Positions 37,431 through 46,369 of a stretch of 64,000 nucleotides of DNA are shown here, piece after piece. Made by a program: the position numbers and the translations under genes. Each line of letters opens with the position of its first letter. Within the stretch, counting starts at the first letter, position 1. The notes under the pieces are model-generated. The model did no database searches. It saw only the letters and a program-made list of their open reading frames with translations, and was not told where the DNA came from. The stretch spans positions 558,001 through 622,000 of the forward strand of contig NZ_CP031367.1 of NCBI RefSeq assembly GCF_003355515.1, given 5' to 3'. The stretch comes from Aliarcobacter trophiarum LMG 25534. GTDB taxonomy: Bacteria > Campylobacterota > Campylobacteria > Campylobacterales > Arcobacteraceae.

Positions 37431-38663
37431 TTATCCCTTTATTCCATCTTCTCTTTTATCTAATAAAAATGGGAAAAATATCTTCATATATATAATAAAT
37501 GGAATAGCCCAAATAATTGAAGATAAGATATATAATTCCATGCTATACTCTAAGAAATAGGGAATAAAAGCTCTCATAAATGTTGCAAGAATTATTAATA
37601 TTAATCCCAAAGTCAAAGCCAAATTTGTAAAAATCTCTCTTCCTGTATGAATTGTTGAAACAATTATAAGAATTACATAAAAAACAAGTCCAAAACTTCC
37701 AGTTGTAATAAAATGTCTAAAGTGATTTGTAAGATGTAACTCAAGTAAATAGTTAAATCCTAAAAAGAAAAATCCAATAGAAGTAAGCACAATAATGCTT
37801 ACAATATATAACACAAAAGGTCTATTTAAAATAAAATTATCTTTTAGTTTAAAATCATTTAGAACTCCTAAAATAGCAGAACCTACTGCAAAACAGATAT
37901 ATGCTAAAGTAGAATTTTCTGGGAAAAAGAACTCTACAAAACCATATAAAAGCAGACAAAATATTACAAGATTGTATCTAAATGATTTTGCTAAAAAAGT
38001 TTCATCTATTTTTTCTTGCTCTAAAAGTTCATTTATAGACTCCATACTAACTCTTCTTAAAGCAAGTAATATTAAAACTAAGATTAAAGATATTGAAAGA
38101 AGTAGGATTTTAAATGAGTCTATTTCTATAATATTAGCAACACTAAGAAAAAATAGTATTTGAATAATTACAATAGAGACCATAGAGTATGCCAAAGATA
38201 CATGTTTTTTATTTCTATCTTTAAAAGATGGAATGGCTGCTAAATATCCAATATAAGCTGTAAGGCTAATGTTGATAATAGCAGTAAAATAGATAGTTAA
38301 ATAATCCATAAACCAAAAACTAACTCTTCCTAAAACCCACCAAATAACAATAACTGCAAGATGTCTTCCAATTATTGGAACAACTCCTGGAAAAAGCTCA
38401 GGCAAACCTGTAAGAAAAAAAGCCACAATCATGGCAGTTCCAACTCCAAAAACCATCTCATAAATATGCCAGTTTAGAGTGTTTTCTATAGGAAGATTAA
38501 TATATCCAGCAAATACAAAAGCCCATAAAATAATACTTAAAACAATATATGGAGCTAAAAGTAAAAATATTGGTCTAAAACCATAGGCTAAATATATTGG
38601 GAAATCACCTTTTGGATAATAAGCATAGTGATTTGTTGCATACTGTTTCTCAAACTCTATCAT
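37431..38663 (-). CDS. NnrS family membrane protein
   Basis: The 410-residue protein has about twelve membrane segments and NnrS hallmarks: YGFRPIFLLLAPYIVLS at the start, NWHIYEMVFGVGTAMIVAFFLTGLPEL and LTNHFRHFITTGSFGLVFYVI. NnrS proteins contain heme and copper and protect against nitrosative stress or serve denitrification. This fits the nir-nor cluster 10 kb away, but its place inside an ABC operon is odd. It overlaps the ATPase gene by 4 bases. Confidence 0.88.
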   Translation of the reverse strand: MIEFEKQYATNHYAYYPKGDFPIYLAYGFRPIFLLLAPYIVLSIILWAFVFAGYINLPIENTLNWHIYEMVFGVGTAMIVAFFLTGLPELFPGVVPIIGRHLAVIVIWWVLGRVSFWFMDYLTIYFTAIINISLTAYIGYLAAIPSFKDRNKKHVSLAYSMVSIVIIQILFFLSVANIIEIDSFKILLLSISLILVLILLALRRVSMESINELLEQEKIDETFLAKSFRYNLVIFCLLLYGFVEFFFPENSTLAYICFAVGSAILGVLNDFKLKDNFILNRPFVLYIVSIIVLTSIGFFFLGFNYLLELHLTNHFRHFITTGSFGLVFYVILIIVSTIHTGREIFTNLALTLGLILIILATFMRAFIPYFLEYSMELYILSSIIWAIPFIIYMKIFFPFLLDKREDGIKG

Positions 38664-39400
38664 TTTAACTCCAATTCAAAACTCTCTATAATATCTCTAT
38701 CTTGTAATATTTCAGCTGTTTTACTATATACAAACTCATCATCTCTTTGTTTTTTTGGTAAATCTATACTGAATATTTTTTTAATATGCCCTACTGGTTC
38801 AGCTTTTAAAACTATTATCTCATCACTTAGTTTTATAGCTTCCATCAAATCGTGAGTTATAAAAAGTACACTTAAGTTTTTATCTTCAATCTCATCTATT
38901 AGGTGTTTTTGTAACTCTTTTTTAAGACCAATATCTAAAGCAGAAAATGGCTCATCCAAAAATAGTAAACTAGGATTTACAACTAAAGCTCTAGCAAAAG
39001 AGACTCTTTGCTTCATTCCTCCACTTAAATCTTTGGGAAACTTTTCTAAATCATACTCTTCTAAACCAAATAGAAGTGCAATCTCTTTTGCTTTTTTTAT
39101 AGCAATATCATTTTTCTCTTTTTTTGCTCTTAATCCTAAAGCAATATTATCTATAACATTTTTCCATGGAAGAAGCCTTGGCTCTTGAAAAGCAAAAGAG
39201 CTAGAGTTAAAACTATTTTTTATCTCTCCCTCATCATATTTTAAAAGTTTTGAGCAAAGATGAAGAAGTGTAGTTTTCCCTCCACCACTAGGTCCAACTA
39301 TAGATATTACTTTTCCCTTTTCAAGTGTAAAGCTAATATCTTTTAAAATCTCTTTAAAACCAAAAGAGAAACTAAGATTTTTTACTACTAATCTCTCCAT
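38660..39400 (-). CDS. ABC transporter ATP-binding protein, NitT/TauT (SsuB-like) type
   Basis: The nucleotide-binding domain of 246 residues has Walker A GPSGGGKTT, Q-loop SFAFQEPRLLPW, signature LSGGMKQR, Walker B LLFLDEP and the switch histidine in FITHD. It energises the permease whose gene overlaps it by 13 bases. The LPW after the Q-loop is typical of the nitrate/sulfonate subclass. Confidence 0.92.
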   Translation of the reverse strand: MERLVVKNLSFSFGFKEILKDISFTLEKGKVISIVGPSGGGKTTLLHLCSKLLKYDEGEIKNSFNSSSFAFQEPRLLPWKNVIDNIALGLRAKKEKNDIAIKKAKEIALLFGLEEYDLEKFPKDLSGGMKQRVSFARALVVNPSLLFLDEPFSALDIGLKKELQKHLIDEIEDKNLSVLFITHDLMEAIKLSDEIIVLKAEPVGHIKKIFSIDLPKKQRDDEFVYSKTAEILQDRDIIESFELELK

Positions 39401-40170
39401 GCTTCAAGCTCCTTTTTAATTGGTTCTAAAACTACATATTCAATTATTAGTAAACTAGCAATCATAATTGTAACTATTGCTAAAGCTGTTGATGTTTCAA
39501 GCTGACTTCTAGCAACCGCAAGAGCAGCTCCTAAACCATCACTAGTTGCCAAGAGTTCAGCCATAATAACTATTTTCCATGACATTCCAAGAGCTGAAAT
39601 ATAAGCAGGAAAAATATATGAAAAAATATGAGGAAGATATAAATCAAAAAGTTTCATTGAAAATGGAAGATGAAAACTATCTGCCATCTCTTTTAAATCT
39701 CCTTCTAAGGTTCTAGTTCCTTGTAAAGCTCCCACAAAAACTATAGGGAAAGAGGCTATAAATACTGTAAAAATTACAGTAGTATCTCCCATACCAAACC
39801 AAATCATAGCTAATACTATCCAAGCAATTGGAGGCATTCCAAATAAAATTGTAACTATTGGACGACTCATAATTGAAGCTGTTATAAATAGTCCAGCAAA
39901 TAGTCCCAAAATTGAACCAACTAATATAGCTAAACCAAAACCAATCATAGCTCTATTTAGTGTTATCATAATCTCACTTTGCATAGTTTCATCTTTTAAT
40001 AATTCAAATAGTGCCACAAAAGTCTCATTTGGACTAGGTAAGATTAGGTTTCCATATATTTGATTTCCAAAATCCCATAAAGCAAGGAAAAGAAATATTG
40101 AAGCAATAGATCCCCAACCACTCCAAAGATAGCTAGGAAAATCTTTTAAAATTTTTATAAAAAAGTTCAT
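39388..40170 (-). CDS. ABC transporter permease, NitT/TauT (SsuC-like) type
   Basis: Six membrane segments over 260 residues and the coupling-loop motif LFDLYLPHIFSYIFPAYISALGMSWK, written here in pieces as EMADS ... LPHIFSYIFPA, place it in the BPD_transp_1 family. It is the first gene of the operon (permease, ATPase, NnrS, binding protein). A Fur-like box lies 40-54 bases before its ATG, overlapping the promoter region. Confidence 0.9.
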   Translation of the reverse strand: MNFFIKILKDFPSYLWSGWGSIASIFLFLALWDFGNQIYGNLILPSPNETFVALFELLKDETMQSEIMITLNRAMIGFGLAILVGSILGLFAGLFITASIMSRPIVTILFGMPPIAWIVLAMIWFGMGDTTVIFTVFIASFPIVFVGALQGTRTLEGDLKEMADSFHLPFSMKLFDLYLPHIFSYIFPAYISALGMSWKIVIMAELLATSDGLGAALAVARSQLETSTALAIVTIMIASLLIIEYVVLEPIKKELEAWRD

Positions 40171-40209
40171 TTAAATATCCACTGTTTAGATTTTTCATTT
40201 TATTAAATT

Positions 40210-40224
40210 TGATACTAATTATCA
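40210..40224. promoter_or_regulatory. Fur-like box between divergent operons
   Basis: TGATACTAATTATCA matches the 7-1-7 Fur consensus except near its centre. It is 40 bases before the permease ATG on one side and about 107 bases before the ATPase-hemH start on the other, so it could act on both. Confidence 0.65.
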
Positions 40225-40292
40225 TTGAGGTAAGTCAAGAAATTATTTATCTTGTTAAATATATTTTTTACATAAAAAAAGCTTACAACTAG

Positions 40293-40298
40293 TATAAT
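40293..40298 (+). promoter_or_regulatory. -10 box for ATPase-hemH
   Basis: TATAAT preceded by TTTACA about 20 bases upstream (40267-40272) and 33 bases before the TTG start. Confidence 0.4.
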
Positions 40299-40330
40299 AA
40301 TTTCTAAATATTAAAAATTTGAGGTTTAAT

Positions 40331-40915
40331 TTGGTATTAGAGATAAAAAGTTTGACATTTGGATATAGAAAAAATAGTTTGATATTTGAAAACTTTGATT
40401 TAGAGCTTAAAAAAGGTGAATTAAAAACAATTTTTGGAAAAAGTGGAAGCGGAAAAACTACACTTTTTGAGCTTATTTTGGGAAACTTAAAACCACTAAA
40501 AGGAGAGATTAAAAAAAGTAAAACAGCCATGATTTTTCAAGATCCATTCTCTTCATTTCACCCAACATATACTATATATGAACAGATAAAAGATGTATTA
40601 AAACAAGATTTTAAAGCCAAACTAGATACTATTTTGCCAAAATTAAGCCTCGATATAGAACTTCTTTATAAAAAACCGTATGAATTAAGTGGTGGACAAC
40701 TTCAAAGATGTTCTATTTTAAGGGCTATTTTACTAAAACCAGATTTACTTCTAATTGATGAACCAACATCTGCACTAGATAATATAATTGCTTATGAGAC
40801 TATGAAACTGATAGTTAGTTTGCTTGAAAATTGTGCAATTTTGCTAGTAACTCACGATATAGATATGGCTTCTTGGTGTAGTAATGAGATAATAAGGTTG
40901 GAAAATGGAAAATAA
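40331..40915 (+). CDS. ABC transporter ATP-binding protein, solitary (DppF/NikE-like)
   Basis: The 194-residue nucleotide-binding domain has Walker A GKSGSGKTT, Q-loop MIFQDPFSSFHPTYTI, signature LSGGQLQR, Walker B LLLIDEPTSALD and HD switch. The DPF-S-HP after the Q-loop is typical of peptide/nickel importers. No permease is encoded beside it. The best start is TTG 40331, with GAGG 6 bases upstream (40321-40324). Its end overlaps hemH by 11 bases, so the two are made together; partners must be encoded elsewhere. Confidence 0.85.
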   Translation: MVLEIKSLTFGYRKNSLIFENFDLELKKGELKTIFGKSGSGKTTLFELILGNLKPLKGEIKKSKTAMIFQDPFSSFHPTYTIYEQIKDVLKQDFKAKLDTILPKLSLDIELLYKKPYELSGGQLQRCSILRAILLKPDLLLIDEPTSALDNIIAYETMKLIVSLLENCAILLVTHDIDMASWCSNEIIRLENGK

Positions 40916-41849
40916 GAAAAAAGCTTTGATACTTCTAAATATGGGTGGAGCTAGAGACAAAAACGAGTTAAAAATGTTTTTAACTAATATGTTTAATGAT
41001 GAAAATATTTTGACTATAAAAAGCTCATTTTTAAGAAAAATTATAGCTTTTATGATTACAAAAAAAAGATTAGATGATGCTTGGAAAAACTATGAACTAA
41101 TAGGTAACTGCTCTCCTATAAACCCTTTGAGTGAAAAATTAGTAGAAAAGTGTAACCAAAAAATAGATGAGTATAAAACCTATCAAGTTATGAGATACAC
41201 TCCACCTTTTGCAAAAGATGTTATAGATTTGATTTTAAAAGATAAAATAGAGGAGATTGTACTTCTTCCTTTGTATCCACAATACTCTACAACTACCACA
41301 AAATCTTCTGTGGAAGATTTTATAGATTTTTTACCATATAGTTTTGGAAGTAATATTAGATATATTGAAAACTTTTATAAAAATGACAAGTTTAATGAGT
41401 GTATTGTAAGTGAAATAGAGAAGAATATAATGAATGAAGATGATTTTAATCTAATATTTTCAGCTCACGGATTACCCCAAAAGATAGTAACAAATGGTGA
41501 CCCGTATGAAAAACAGATGAAAGAACATATTGAGATTTTAACTAAAAAATTAGAAGAAAAAAATATAAATTTTAAATCAATAAATCTAGCATATCAATCA
41601 AAAGTAGGTCCGATGAAGTGGCTTGAACCATCACTTGAAGAGATGTTGAAAAATTTTAAAGAGCAAAAAGTTATTATCTATCCACTTTCTTTTATTGTTG
41701 ATAACTCTGAAACAGTCTTTGAACTTGATATTGAGTATAGACATATTGCTCTTAATTTGGGAATAAAAGAGTACAAAGTTTGTCCTTGTGTAAATGATAG
41801 TGATGAGTTTGTTGAAGCAATTACTAATATAATCGAACAAAGAGACTGA
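40905..41849 (+). CDS. hemH: Ferrochelatase HemH
   Basis: Inserts Fe2+ into protoporphyrin IX, the last step of heme b synthesis. Seen are LLNMGGARDK at the start, MRYTPPF, LPLYPQYSTTTT, the catalytic histidine in LIFSAHGLPQK, and YQSKVGPMKWLEPSLEE. The conserved glutamate follows in DNSETVFELDIEYR. 314 residues is typical of the epsilon type. Placement behind a Fur-like box agrees with iron control of heme synthesis. Confidence 0.95.
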   Translation: MENKKKALILLNMGGARDKNELKMFLTNMFNDENILTIKSSFLRKIIAFMITKKRLDDAWKNYELIGNCSPINPLSEKLVEKCNQKIDEYKTYQVMRYTPPFAKDVIDLILKDKIEEIVLLPLYPQYSTTTTKSSVEDFIDFLPYSFGSNIRYIENFYKNDKFNECIVSEIEKNIMNEDDFNLIFSAHGLPQKIVTNGDPYEKQMKEHIEILTKKLEEKNINFKSINLAYQSKVGPMKWLEPSLEEMLKNFKEQKVIIYPLSFIVDNSETVFELDIEYRHIALNLGIKEYKVCPCVNDSDEFVEAITNIIEQRD

Positions 41850-41895
41850 TCTTAATATTTATATAGGATAGGAATGGTTAGTGGTAAAAACTAGA

Positions 41896-42357
41896 CTATT
41901 TTATAAACTTTAAGGTAAAATCTTTGTAGTTTTTTAAAGTATTTTCCAAATTTTCCAAAAATATCTCGGGGGCATATACTAATAAATCATTTATATTGTT
42001 AAATCTATCTTTTTCAATAGTTATTTTTTGATTTTCTTCTGGACATATTTTTGATTTTATTAACTCTTTCTCTTCATTTGAAATATCTTTTAATAGGTGC
42101 TTTAAAAATATTTTTCTAGCTCTTTGGCTATCATCAAATAAGAACTGTTCAGGTATCTCTAAAACTTCTGCTATATACGGGATTAGTTCTATTTTCAATG
42201 CAATATCTCCACTCAAATAGCCATAAATCGCTTTAACTGTTGGAATTTCTCCAGTACTTTTTAATTTTGGTTCTAGTTCTATTAGTTTTAAAGCAAAATT
42301 TTTTTTATTTAGATTTTTTTCTTTTAATAGTATATTTATTTTTTCATATATTTCCAT
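41896..42357 (-). CDS. XRE-like helix-turn-helix regulator
   Basis: The 153-residue protein begins with a helical DNA-binding domain. KNFALKLIELEPKLKS, then IPTVKAIYGYLSG and ELIPYIAEVLEIPEQFLF, resembles XRE/Cro-type domains ending in the usual 'xxxLxIPxxxLF' helix. The C-terminal half is helical and charged. It is divergent from the wzz unit, and the 154-base gap holds a 14-base palindrome and three copies of GGAAATT, candidate operators for it. Confidence 0.7.
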   Translation of the reverse strand: MEIYEKINILLKEKNLNKKNFALKLIELEPKLKSTGEIPTVKAIYGYLSGDIALKIELIPYIAEVLEIPEQFLFDDSQRARKIFLKHLLKDISNEEKELIKSKICPEENQKITIEKDRFNNINDLLVYAPEIFLENLENTLKNYKDFTLKFIK

Positions 42358-42433
42358 TTTTCTACCTTTTTGGAAATTTTATAGATTAATAATTCATAAA
42401 ATAGGAAATTTTTTATATTTAGTTCTTTATAAG

Positions 42434-42447
42434 ATAGAATATTCTAT
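42434..42447. promoter_or_regulatory. Candidate operator: ATAGAATATTCTAT palindrome
   Basis: A perfect 14-base palindrome between the XRE-type gene and the wzz unit. The direct repeat GGAAATT also occurs three times in this gap (42372, 42404, 42454). Any protein bound here could control both directions. Confidence 0.4.
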
Positions 42448-42511
42448 ACTATTGGAAATTTAAACTAGAAAACATAAAGAAATTCTAGATAACAAAAAAA
42501 TAGGGAATTAT

Positions 42512-42607
42512 ATGTACAAAAAACAGAAACTTTATTTTTATGCTTCATTTGTAACTTTTATAATATTTATATCATCTTTTTATATCTTATTTACGGTTGT
42601 TAAATAG
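42512..42607 (+). CDS. 31-residue single-pass membrane peptide
   Basis: ATG with GGGA 7 bases upstream begins a frame coding a basic start (MYKKQKLYFYASF) and one hydrophobic helix (about 13-28). It ends at TAG 42605-42607, and the next base starts the wzz-like ATG, so the two are translated together. It is too short for family assignment; the location suggests a helper or regulator of the Wzz-like protein. Confidence 0.5.
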   Translation: MYKKQKLYFYASFVTFIIFISSFYILFTVVK

Positions 42608-43394
42608 ATGCAAGGAAATAGATATTTAGAAGAAGATGAGATAGATTTAAGAGAGTTATTTAAAATTATTTGGGAAAAAAAAGTTTTTATTATTGTATTT
42701 ACTTTTATTATTACAGTTATAGCAGCGATTTATGCATATAGCAAAACACCAATTTATGAAGTAAAATCTATTGTTAGAATTGGTTATATTGGAGAACAAC
42801 TTCTTGAGAATAGCAATATTATTGAGCGAAAGTTAAAAGTAATATTCAATGTTGATAATCCTCAAGATTTTGATGAGGGCTTGGTTACTAAAATTTCAGC
42901 TATTAAAAATGTTCAGAATTTTTTAGAACTTACAACAGAAGCAATATCAAATGAAGAAGCACTTAAAAAAAATAAAGAAGTTCTTGAATTTTTACAAAAT
43001 GAATATAAATACAAAATTGATGAATTTATTTTAAAAACTAATATTAATATAAAAAATATTGAAGATAAAATTAAATATGCTTTAGAAGTTGAAAAAAGTA
43101 ATTTAGAAAAAGATATATCAAAAATAAAAAACCAGCAAATACCAAGAATAGATAAAGAAATAGATTTGCTAAAAAATGTTGAGTTAAAATCAATTAACAA
43201 AAAAATAGAGTTTAATCAACAAAAATTAAAAGAGTATCAAAATGATGCAAATAAAATTTCAAATCAAACATCAAGTGATAACAGTCAAAATATGCTTATG
43301 GCTATTCAGCTTTTAAATACTCAGAATTTAATATTAAATATTCAAAATACTGTTGAAAATTTAATAAAAGAAAAAGAGAATTTAATTAACTTAA

Positions 43395-44873
43395 CTCAAC
43401 TTTCGCACATAAAACCTAACTGTTTTTTAGTGTAAACTCTGAGCATATGGATGATTTGCTCTAAATCTTTATTTCTCTTGACAATTTCTTGGGATTCTAT
43501 TATTTGTTCTAAGATTTTTAGAAATAGTTCCATTGAAATTGCTAGAGTTTCAAGTTGACATTCTAAATCTCTAAAAAGATTACCTAAGGTTTTGGGTTCA
43601 TTATTTATGCGATTTATATAACTTGTGAGATTATAAGCTAAAAATGAAAGTGTAATACGAGCTATTAAAGCTTCAAAGATACGATTTTCTTCTTTACCAA
43701 ATTGAAAGTATTCTCTTAAATCTTTATATCCTTGTTCAATATTCCATCGTTTTTTATATGTATTGATTATTTCAATATCAGATAAATTTGTATTTGTTGA
43801 TATTATTGGAATTAGATTATCTTTGGTTTTAATAAATACAATTTTTAATCTACCAAGTGTTTTATGTGTAGTTGTAGTTGAAACATAATTGTATTTTATA
43901 GAGTTATAGTTTCCAAGTCTTGAAGCTTTATTTTGTTTTGCATAATTGTAAAGTGTTTCAAGTGTTTTAAATTTACCTGTAAATTGCCAGATTTTAGGAT
44001 TGTTTGCAATTCTTGTAATTACATCAAGACCATTTTCTTTTACTTCATTTATAAAATTTGGTTTAGCATACCAGCTATCAACAAGAAGATAATCTGAATA
44101 TATTCCAGATTTTAAAACACGTTTCAACATATCAAGAGCTAAAATATTTTTACCATCATTACCTTCAACTCTTCTTTTATAAGCATTGCTTTTATGATGA
44201 AAACTATTTTCATCAACATTTACAATTTGATTTTTATTATAATTTATAGAAAAATCCAACATCATATCCGTATAACAATCGCTATAATTAAGTGATACAA
44301 TATTCAAACCTTTTACAGTTCTATGTTCTTTATTGCTCCAAAGGTTTTTACAACTACCTTCTATAAATTTACCTCTTTTAATTTCAACAGTATCATCTAT
44401 AATCAATACTTTTGTATCAGTAGTTTTTTGAAGTTTATGCAATTTGCTAATAAGTTTTATAGATGTCAGTAATAGTAATTTTCTCCAATTGTACTTACTA
44501 CTTTTTAGTAATCTGTAGTAAACATCTTTTTTATAACTATCATTGCTATATTTCATAAATGTAGATATTTTTTTATTGATAATAAACATATATAAAAAAT
44601 GTAAAATTATCATATATGGAGATTTGCCAATATCTTTTTTTATGAAATTGCTTTGTTTTAGAATAGAACTAAAATTTATATCTCTTAAAATAGAAAGAAT
44701 AGGATTTTTTAATACATTGTTCATAGCAGTTTGGATAAAATTGTCAATACCCATAAAAATACCTTTTATAATTGATTTGTGGTGATGAAATTATATCAAA
44801 AAGTGTCTATTTATGGGCTTTAGAAAGCTTTTATACATGAGAAATTGATGATTTTTTATGTGCGAAAGTTGAG
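43395..44873. mobile_element. IS4-family insertion sequence, 1,479 bp
   Basis: Perfect 20-base terminal inverted repeats (outer end CTCAACTTTCGCACATAAAA) at 43395-43414 and 44854-44873, flanked by the direct repeat TAACTTAA at 43387-43394 and 44874-44881. One transposase gene is on the minus strand. Ends and duplication are intact, which points to a recent insertion. Confidence 0.93.
43396..44754 (-). CDS. IS4-family DDE transposase
   Basis: The 452-residue transposase has the DDE parts LIIDDTVEIKRG (first Asp), YLLVDSWYAKP (second Asp) and the Y-(2)-R-(3)-E signature YKKRWNIEQGYKDLR, with the catalytic Glu in a long insertion-type beta region. The frame is whole. Its TGA stop lies inside the terminal inverted repeat (43396-43398), an economical arrangement common in IS elements. 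It is probably active. Confidence 0.92.
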   Translation of the reverse strand: MGIDNFIQTAMNNVLKNPILSILRDINFSSILKQSNFIKKDIGKSPYMIILHFLYMFIINKKISTFMKYSNDSYKKDVYYRLLKSSKYNWRKLLLLTSIKLISKLHKLQKTTDTKVLIIDDTVEIKRGKFIEGSCKNLWSNKEHRTVKGLNIVSLNYSDCYTDMMLDFSINYNKNQIVNVDENSFHHKSNAYKRRVEGNDGKNILALDMLKRVLKSGIYSDYLLVDSWYAKPNFINEVKENGLDVITRIANNPKIWQFTGKFKTLETLYNYAKQNKASRLGNYNSIKYNYVSTTTTHKTLGRLKIVFIKTKDNLIPIISTNTNLSDIEIINTYKKRWNIEQGYKDLREYFQFGKEENRIFEALIARITLSFLAYNLTSYINRINNEPKTLGNLFRDLECQLETLAISMELFLKILEQIIESQEIVKRNKDLEQIIHMLRVYTKKQLGFMCES

Positions 44874-45438
44874 TAACTTAAAACTAAAAGATTTGGAAAA
44901 AGAGAAAGAAAACATAACTAATGATAAGCTAAAAAATGCTGAAGTTGAGTTAAATATTAATTTTGAAAAAAGATTAGAAGAATTAGAAAATAGTTTAGTT
45001 CTTGAAAAATTAAAACTTACAGAGGATAGAATAAAAAATAGTGATATTGTAGGAGAAATTATGACAAATATTTTTCCAGTAAAACCAAAAAAATCTCTTA
45101 TAGTTGTAGTTGCATTTTTGACAGGATTTATTATCTCAATATTTTTAGTTTTTTTATTTAATTTTATAAAACAAAGTAGAAGTAAAATAAATTAGTATAT
45201 TTTTGTTTATAAATACTATTTCTTAAAGTTCAAAAATATTTAATACCTAATATTCCTATAATAATTAGCCCTATGAATAAACATTTAAATTTTAGGGTTA
45301 ATTCTTTAAAATAACAAAGTATCAAACTCCAAATAAATTATTTAAAAATATATTTTAAGATGCTTCTAAAATTTTAATTCTTTATGTTTATTTTTGATAC
45401 TATTCGCAAAAAATTTGCAACTACTTAAAAGGTCAAAG

Positions 45439-45930
45439 ATGGAAGAAAAAGAGAAGAAGAGTTTTATTGAGAAAGTTTTTTTAAAAGTAAATAGTATAGA
45501 TAAAGTTTTAGAAAGTAGAGTAGATACGATACTTTTAAGAGTTATAAATATGCTTAAATATATATTTATTGTAATAATGATTACATATTTAGCAGTTTGT
45601 TTATTGAGTTTGGGATATAAACTTATATCTTTTACTATAGAGCAAGGAGCATTGGATTTTGCATCTATTAAAACTATATTAACTGATGGGCTTTTTACAT
45701 TGATTGTAATTGCAATTGTAAAAACACTTTTTATTAAAAGTGGATTTGATTACTCTTTGACATTTTTGGAAATAGCTTTTGTTGTAATTATTAGAAAGCT
45801 TATTTTACTTGATACAATACCTAGTGAGACTAGTTTACTTATAGCTTTGGGAATAACATCATCTATATTTTTTATTCTAATAATATATATTCATAATCTA
45901 AAAAGAAAATGGCAAAAAGAGCTTAATTGA
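45439..45930 (+). CDS. PsiE-family membrane protein
   Basis: From ATG 45439 (AAAAGG 6 bases upstream) the protein has 163 residues and four membrane helices. Charged, helical ends flank them, and RKLILLD lies in the third-to-fourth helix loop, as in the phosphate-starvation-inducible PsiE family. Its function is not established. The frame to 45394 is not used because it has no ribosome site. Confidence 0.7.
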   Translation: MEEKEKKSFIEKVFLKVNSIDKVLESRVDTILLRVINMLKYIFIVIMITYLAVCLLSLGYKLISFTIEQGALDFASIKTILTDGLFTLIVIAIVKTLFIKSGFDYSLTFLEIAFVVIIRKLILLDTIPSETSLLIALGITSSIFFILIIYIHNLKRKWQKELN

Positions 45931-45939
45931 GATTTGGTT

Positions 45940-45984
45940 TAGCTACAAAAGCAATTTAATTGCTTATTGTAGCTATTGTTTTTT
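45940..45984. terminator. Terminator between PsiE-like gene and minus-strand gene
   Basis: The stem TAGCTACAA...AAGCAATT pairs with AATTGCTT...TTGTAGCTA, with a single bulge and almost no loop, followed by TTGTTTTTT. It overlaps the stop of the convergent gene. Confidence 0.8.
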
Positions 45985-46359
45985 CATATTTTCAAGCATC
46001 TTTACACATCTAGCACTATGAAAACCTTTGAAATATTCTGGATTAGAAAAGACATTATCTTTTAAATCCCATCCTAAATTATCATTTATCATAATTGATT
46101 TTGAGAACTCTTTTTTTGTTCTATTTTCACAAAGTACAGTCTCTCCATTTAAAAAAGCTTTTTCAACCTCAAACATTCTTGAAGTTGTAACCTTAAAATG
46201 GGCAAAAATTGCAATAGTTAAAAATATAAAAACTAGAGGAAAAATCCTTTTAAAACTATTTGGTGGAGAGAACTTTCTAGTTGTTGCAATAGTTGTAACA
46301 ATCAAAAAAAACACTCCAATTAAAATATATGCAATCTCTAACTCAAAAAATAGCTTCAT
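45973..46359 (-). CDS. Hypothetical membrane protein next to denitrification genes
   Basis: The 128-residue protein has two N-terminal membrane helices (about 5-25 and 38-58). A soluble part with two cysteines (VLCENRTKK and SARCVKML) follows and probably lies in the periplasm. It is encoded 10 bases after the NirDL-type gene in the same direction, so it may be part of the same unit. Family not recognised. Confidence 0.55.
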   Translation of the reverse strand: MKLFFELEIAYILIGVFFLIVTTIATTRKFSPPNSFKRIFPLVFIFLTIAIFAHFKVTTSRMFEVEKAFLNGETVLCENRTKKEFSKSIMINDNLGWDLKDNVFSNPEYFKGFHSARCVKMLENMKKQ

Positions 46360-46369
46360 CTAAAATCCT

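Larger units (their letters stand above)
42608..45195 (+). pseudogene. Wzz-like chain-length determinant protein, split by an IS
   Basis: The 5' part (42608-43394) has EIDLRELFKIIWEKK and a first membrane helix (about 31-51), then YEVKSIVRIGYIG, as in Wzz/GNVR proteins, followed by a long coiled coil. The 3' part (44882-45195) finishes the coiled coil and has the second helix after VKPKKSLIVVVAF. Joining them across one copy of the 8-base duplication gives an uninterrupted 366-residue frame (787 + 314 bases = 367 codons). The protein would set O-antigen or polysaccharide length in the inner membrane. With the IS present, only a truncated protein lacking the second helix can be made. Confidence 0.88.
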
